64,000 nucleotides of DNA from an uncultured Sphingomonas sp. (lineage in GTDB: Bacteria; Pseudomonadota; Alphaproteobacteria; Sphingomonadales; Sphingomonadaceae), in assembly GCF_913777625.1 (NCBI RefSeq), contig NZ_CAJYTI010000002.1:30762-94761 (forward strand), read 5' to 3'. Every line of letters begins with the position of its first letter. The stretch's first letter is position 1. Below, in pieces: positions 61,825 to 64,000 of the stretch. Below the pieces are notes generated by a model. It was not told where the DNA came from. It searched no databases and saw only the letters and a list, made by a program, of their open reading frames with translations. A program made the translations under genes and the position numbers.

Positions 61825-62092
61825 GTGTCGATTTCCAATGCGCTAAATGTTTCAACGTGCATGCAGCGGCAGGCCTCCAGGGATGACCCTGCCACGGCAA
61901 GCGCGCGCCTATAGTCGAGACGGGGGCGAATCGCAAGGCGGCGTTCGTCTCCCCGAAAGTTCCGAAAGTTCCGGCAAAACGACATTGGCGCACTCCGTCG
62001 TCCGTGGCCGCGCGGGGCGACCGGCGGACCATATACATCGGGACCACGGGTGTAGGAAAGCAGATGTTCCTTATTCGTTCTTATCGCGACCT

Positions 62093-62956
62093 CTATTGGA
62101 GCCGCTCCACCTTGAACCCGGCCCTGGCGAGCAGCGCCAGCACGCTTTCGTCGCCTGCCAGATGCCCGGCGCCCACGGCGACGAAGACGGTGCCCGGCGT
62201 CCGCATCCGGCCGCGGATCCAGGCCGCCCAGGCGCGGTTCCGGCGGACCAGCAGCACGTCGCGCAGTTCGGGATTGCCGGCGAGGTCGGCGTTGAGCAGG
62301 CGGGCGAGGCCATCGGCGTCGCCCTTGCCCCAGGCGGCGATCGTCGTGTCGATCGTGCGCCCCATGTCCGCCAGCCCGTCCAGCGTATCGTCCAGCAGCC
62401 GGCGCTGCGCCGCCGCCGAAAGATGGTCGAAATAGCCGAACTGCTGCGCCGCGGTTTCCAGCCCCGCCACCCGCTTGCCCGCCTTGCCGGCCGCGGTCTG
62501 CAGCACCTGCTCGGCACCGTTGGCGTCGTCATAGCCGAGCTTCTGGAGCGGCAGCAGCGACAAGGTGATCGCGGCAAGCCAGGGCTCGTCGCGGTCCAGC
62601 GCGCGGTCGGAAAGGCCGGCGCCGCGCAGCGCCTTGTCTAGTCTGGCATGCTCGGCCGGGGGCAGCGCGGCGACGGTGGGATCGCCGGGGGTGCGGCCGA
62701 GCCTGTCGAGCAGCGCCTGCGTCTCCCCCTGGGGCGGCATCACCAGTTCCAGCACGAGCGTGTCGGAGCGCTCGAAGGCCGAGCGCACCGGCCCCTCGAA
62801 CCAGCGCAGGTCCGGGCGAAGCATGTGGACCGTGCCGAACAGATAGACGGTGGTGTCGCCGTCGCGCACCGCCCACAGCGCCGGCTTGGCCGCACGCGGC
62901 GCGGGGCCGCAGCTGCCGAGGAGGAGGAGGGCGGCGAGAAGGAACGCGCGGAACAT
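62093..62956 (-). CDS. TraB/GumN-family lipoprotein
   Basis: A 287-residue protein with lipobox LLGSC. The two family motifs are GTVHMLRPD near the N-terminus and [16 protein letters not shown] near the C-terminus, which together form the putative metalloprotease-like active site of the TraB/TIKI/GumN group. The function in bacteria is not settled. It stands alone. Confidence 0.85.
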   Translation of the reverse strand: MFRAFLLAALLLLGSCGPAPRAAKPALWAVRDGDTTVYLFGTVHMLRPDLRWFEGPVRSAFERSDTLVLELVMPPQGETQALLDRLGRTPGDPTVAALPPAEHARLDKALRGAGLSDRALDRDEPWLAAITLSLLPLQKLGYDDANGAEQVLQTAAGKAGKRVAGLETAAQQFGYFDHLSAAAQRRLLDDTLDGLADMGRTIDTTIAAWGKGDADGLARLLNADLAGNPELRDVLLVRRNRAWAAWIRGRMRTPGTVFVAVGAGHLAGDESVLALLARAGFKVERLQ

Positions 62957-62993
62957 GGCAGTCTTGTGGGGGAGGGCGGGCCCAAGTTCAACA

Positions 62994-63124
62994 ATCCTCC
63001 CCCGCCAGGGGGAGGTGGGCCGCGCAGCGGCTCGGAGGGGGAGGATGCCAGAACCTCGCCACCGTCGTGCTTCCTCCCCCTCCGTCAGGCTGCGCCTGCC
63101 ACCTCCCCCTGGCGGGGGAGGATT
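62994..63124. repeat. Inverted palindromic repeat upstream of glyQ
   Basis: TCCTCCCCCGCCAGGGGGAGG near 62995 is mirrored by CCTCCCCCTGGCGGGGGAGGA near 63102-63122, with further GGAGGGGGAGGA/TCCTCCCCCTCC blocks between. The span fills the gap between the TraB/GumN and glyQ genes. Confidence 0.7.
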
Positions 63125-63180
63125 GGGGGGCGGTTGACCCCCCTGCTGCGGTGCGCCAAAGCGTGGCCAAACCTTACAGG

Positions 63181-64000
63181 GTGACCAACTTGTCCGAACC
63201 TCTCAGCTTCCAGCGCATGATCCTGACGCTCCATGACTATTGGAGCACGCGCGGCTGCCTGATCCTGCAGCCCTATGACATGCGCATGGGCGCCGGCACC
63301 TTCCACCCCGCCACCACGCTGCGCGCGCTGGGGCCGGAGCCCTGGAACGCCGCCTTCGTCCAGCCCTGCCGCCGCCCGACCGACGGCCGCTATGGCGAGA
63401 ACCCCAATCGGCTCCAGCATTATTACCAGTATCAGGTGATCCTGAAGCCCTCGCCCGCCGACTTGCAGGACCTGTATCTGGGCAGCCTGGCCGCGATCGG
63501 CGTCGACATGACCAAGCATGATATCCGCTTCGTCGAGGACGACTGGGAAAGTCCGACATTGGGTGCCTGGGGCCTGGGCTGGGAAGTCTGGTGCGACGGG
63601 ATGGAGGTGACGCAGTTCACCTATTTCCAGCAGATGGGCGGATACGACATGAAGCCGGTCGCGGGCGAGCTGACCTACGGGCTCGAACGGCTGGCCATGT
63701 ATATCCAGGACGTCGACAATGTGTACGACCTGCGCTTCAACGATGCAGGCGTGTCTTACGGCGACGTGTTTCTCGAAAACGAGAAGCAGATGTCGACCTG
63801 GAACTTCGAGGTCGCCGACACCGACACGTTGTTCGACGCCTTCCGCAAGGCGGCCGCAGAGTGCGAGCGCTGCCTGGAGGCCAAGCTGCCCATCCCCGCC
63901 TATGAACAGGCGATCAAGGCCAGCCACACCTTCAACCTGCTGCAGGCGCGCGGCGTGATCTCGGTGGCGGAGCGCCAGGCCTATATGGGCCGCGTCCGCG
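63181..64000 (+). CDS. glyQ: Glycyl-tRNA synthetase alpha subunit (3' end outside window)
   Basis: The first 273 residues of a protein that is usually about 290 long. [47 protein letters not shown] and [37 protein letters not shown] are hallmark segments of the class II alpha subunit, which makes glycyl-adenylate and charges tRNA-Gly with the beta subunit (glyS, expected next outside the window). GTG 63181 is taken as start; upstream repeats leave no clear ribosome-binding site. Confidence 0.96.
   Translation, partial: MTNLSEPLSFQRMILTLHDYWSTRGCLILQPYDMRMGAGTFHPATTLRALGPEPWNAAFVQPCRRPTDGRYGENPNRLQHYYQYQVILKPSPADLQDLYLGSLAAIGVDMTKHDIRFVEDDWESPTLGAWGLGWEVWCDGMEVTQFTYFQQMGGYDMKPVAGELTYGLERLAMYIQDVDNVYDLRFNDAGVSYGDVFLENEKQMSTWNFEVADTDTLFDAFRKAAAECERCLEAKLPIPAYEQAIKASHTFNLLQARGVISVAERQAYMGRVR

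Overview
The window looks like chromosomal DNA of a high-GC alphaproteobacterium of the Sphingomonadales (Sphingomonas or a close relative). The evidence is the housekeeping content (YfgM-like TPR protein-bamB-der, ychF, pth, rplY, glyQ, panB), two TonB-dependent receptors sitting beside major-facilitator permeases, an HWE-type histidine kinase, and paired inverted hairpin repeats in many intergenic gaps. I saw no rRNA, tRNA, CRISPR array, integrase or intact insertion sequence.

Bases 1 to about 9,060 form an accessory, defence-type island whose base composition is lower and more uneven than the rest. It holds the end of a nucleotidyltransferase-HEPN-like gene and a coupled small partner, a zinc-ribbon/RES-domain protein, a HEPN-motif protein with a tiny overlapping ORF, a GmrSD-type DUF262/DUF1524 nuclease, and a restriction endonuclease-C5 cytosine methyltransferase pair. 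A gene-poor stretch follows (8,099-9,028) with three copies of a 17-19 bp element and then a 13 bp perfect hairpin.

Bases 9,494-18,641 are a sulfur-scavenging block read on the minus strand: an Rrf2 regulator with four cysteines, cysteine synthase, a TonB receptor, a GPH-type permease, a TauD/AtsK-type dioxygenase, a cysteine-type sulfatase and the formylglycine-generating enzyme that would activate it. Bases 28,571-34,237 hold a second sulfur-linked set: an SsuD-like flavin monooxygenase, a Gfo/Idh/MocA oxidoreductase, an MFS permease and another TonB receptor. Between them are an aldo/keto reductase, an operon of hydrolase plus two apparently damaged genes (a cupin with an amber codon after codon 3 and an internally deleted isochorismatase-like gene), a two-component system with a beta-propeller sensor, a membrane AraC-type regulator and an S41-like protein.

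Bases 34,471-46,579 are mostly core: phosphatidylserine decarboxylase, a TPR-methyltransferase fusion, a two-gene quaternary-amine-type ABC transporter, a cytochrome b561-YceI fusion, GNAT and ArsC-like proteins, panB, and the outer-membrane assembly/ribosome GTPase set. Bases 46,779-50,141 hold the conserved ATP-grasp / alpha-E / transglutaminase-like trio, here with serine in place of the expected catalytic cysteine. Bases 52,992-55,591 are a metal-response module: a MerR regulator, a mer-like operator with a 20 bp promoter spacer, a glutaredoxin-MauE fusion and a His/Met-rich secreted protein. The right end has an HWE kinase with its receiver, ychF, a TbpB-like lipoprotein, pth, rplY, a TraB/GumN lipoprotein and the start of glyQ.
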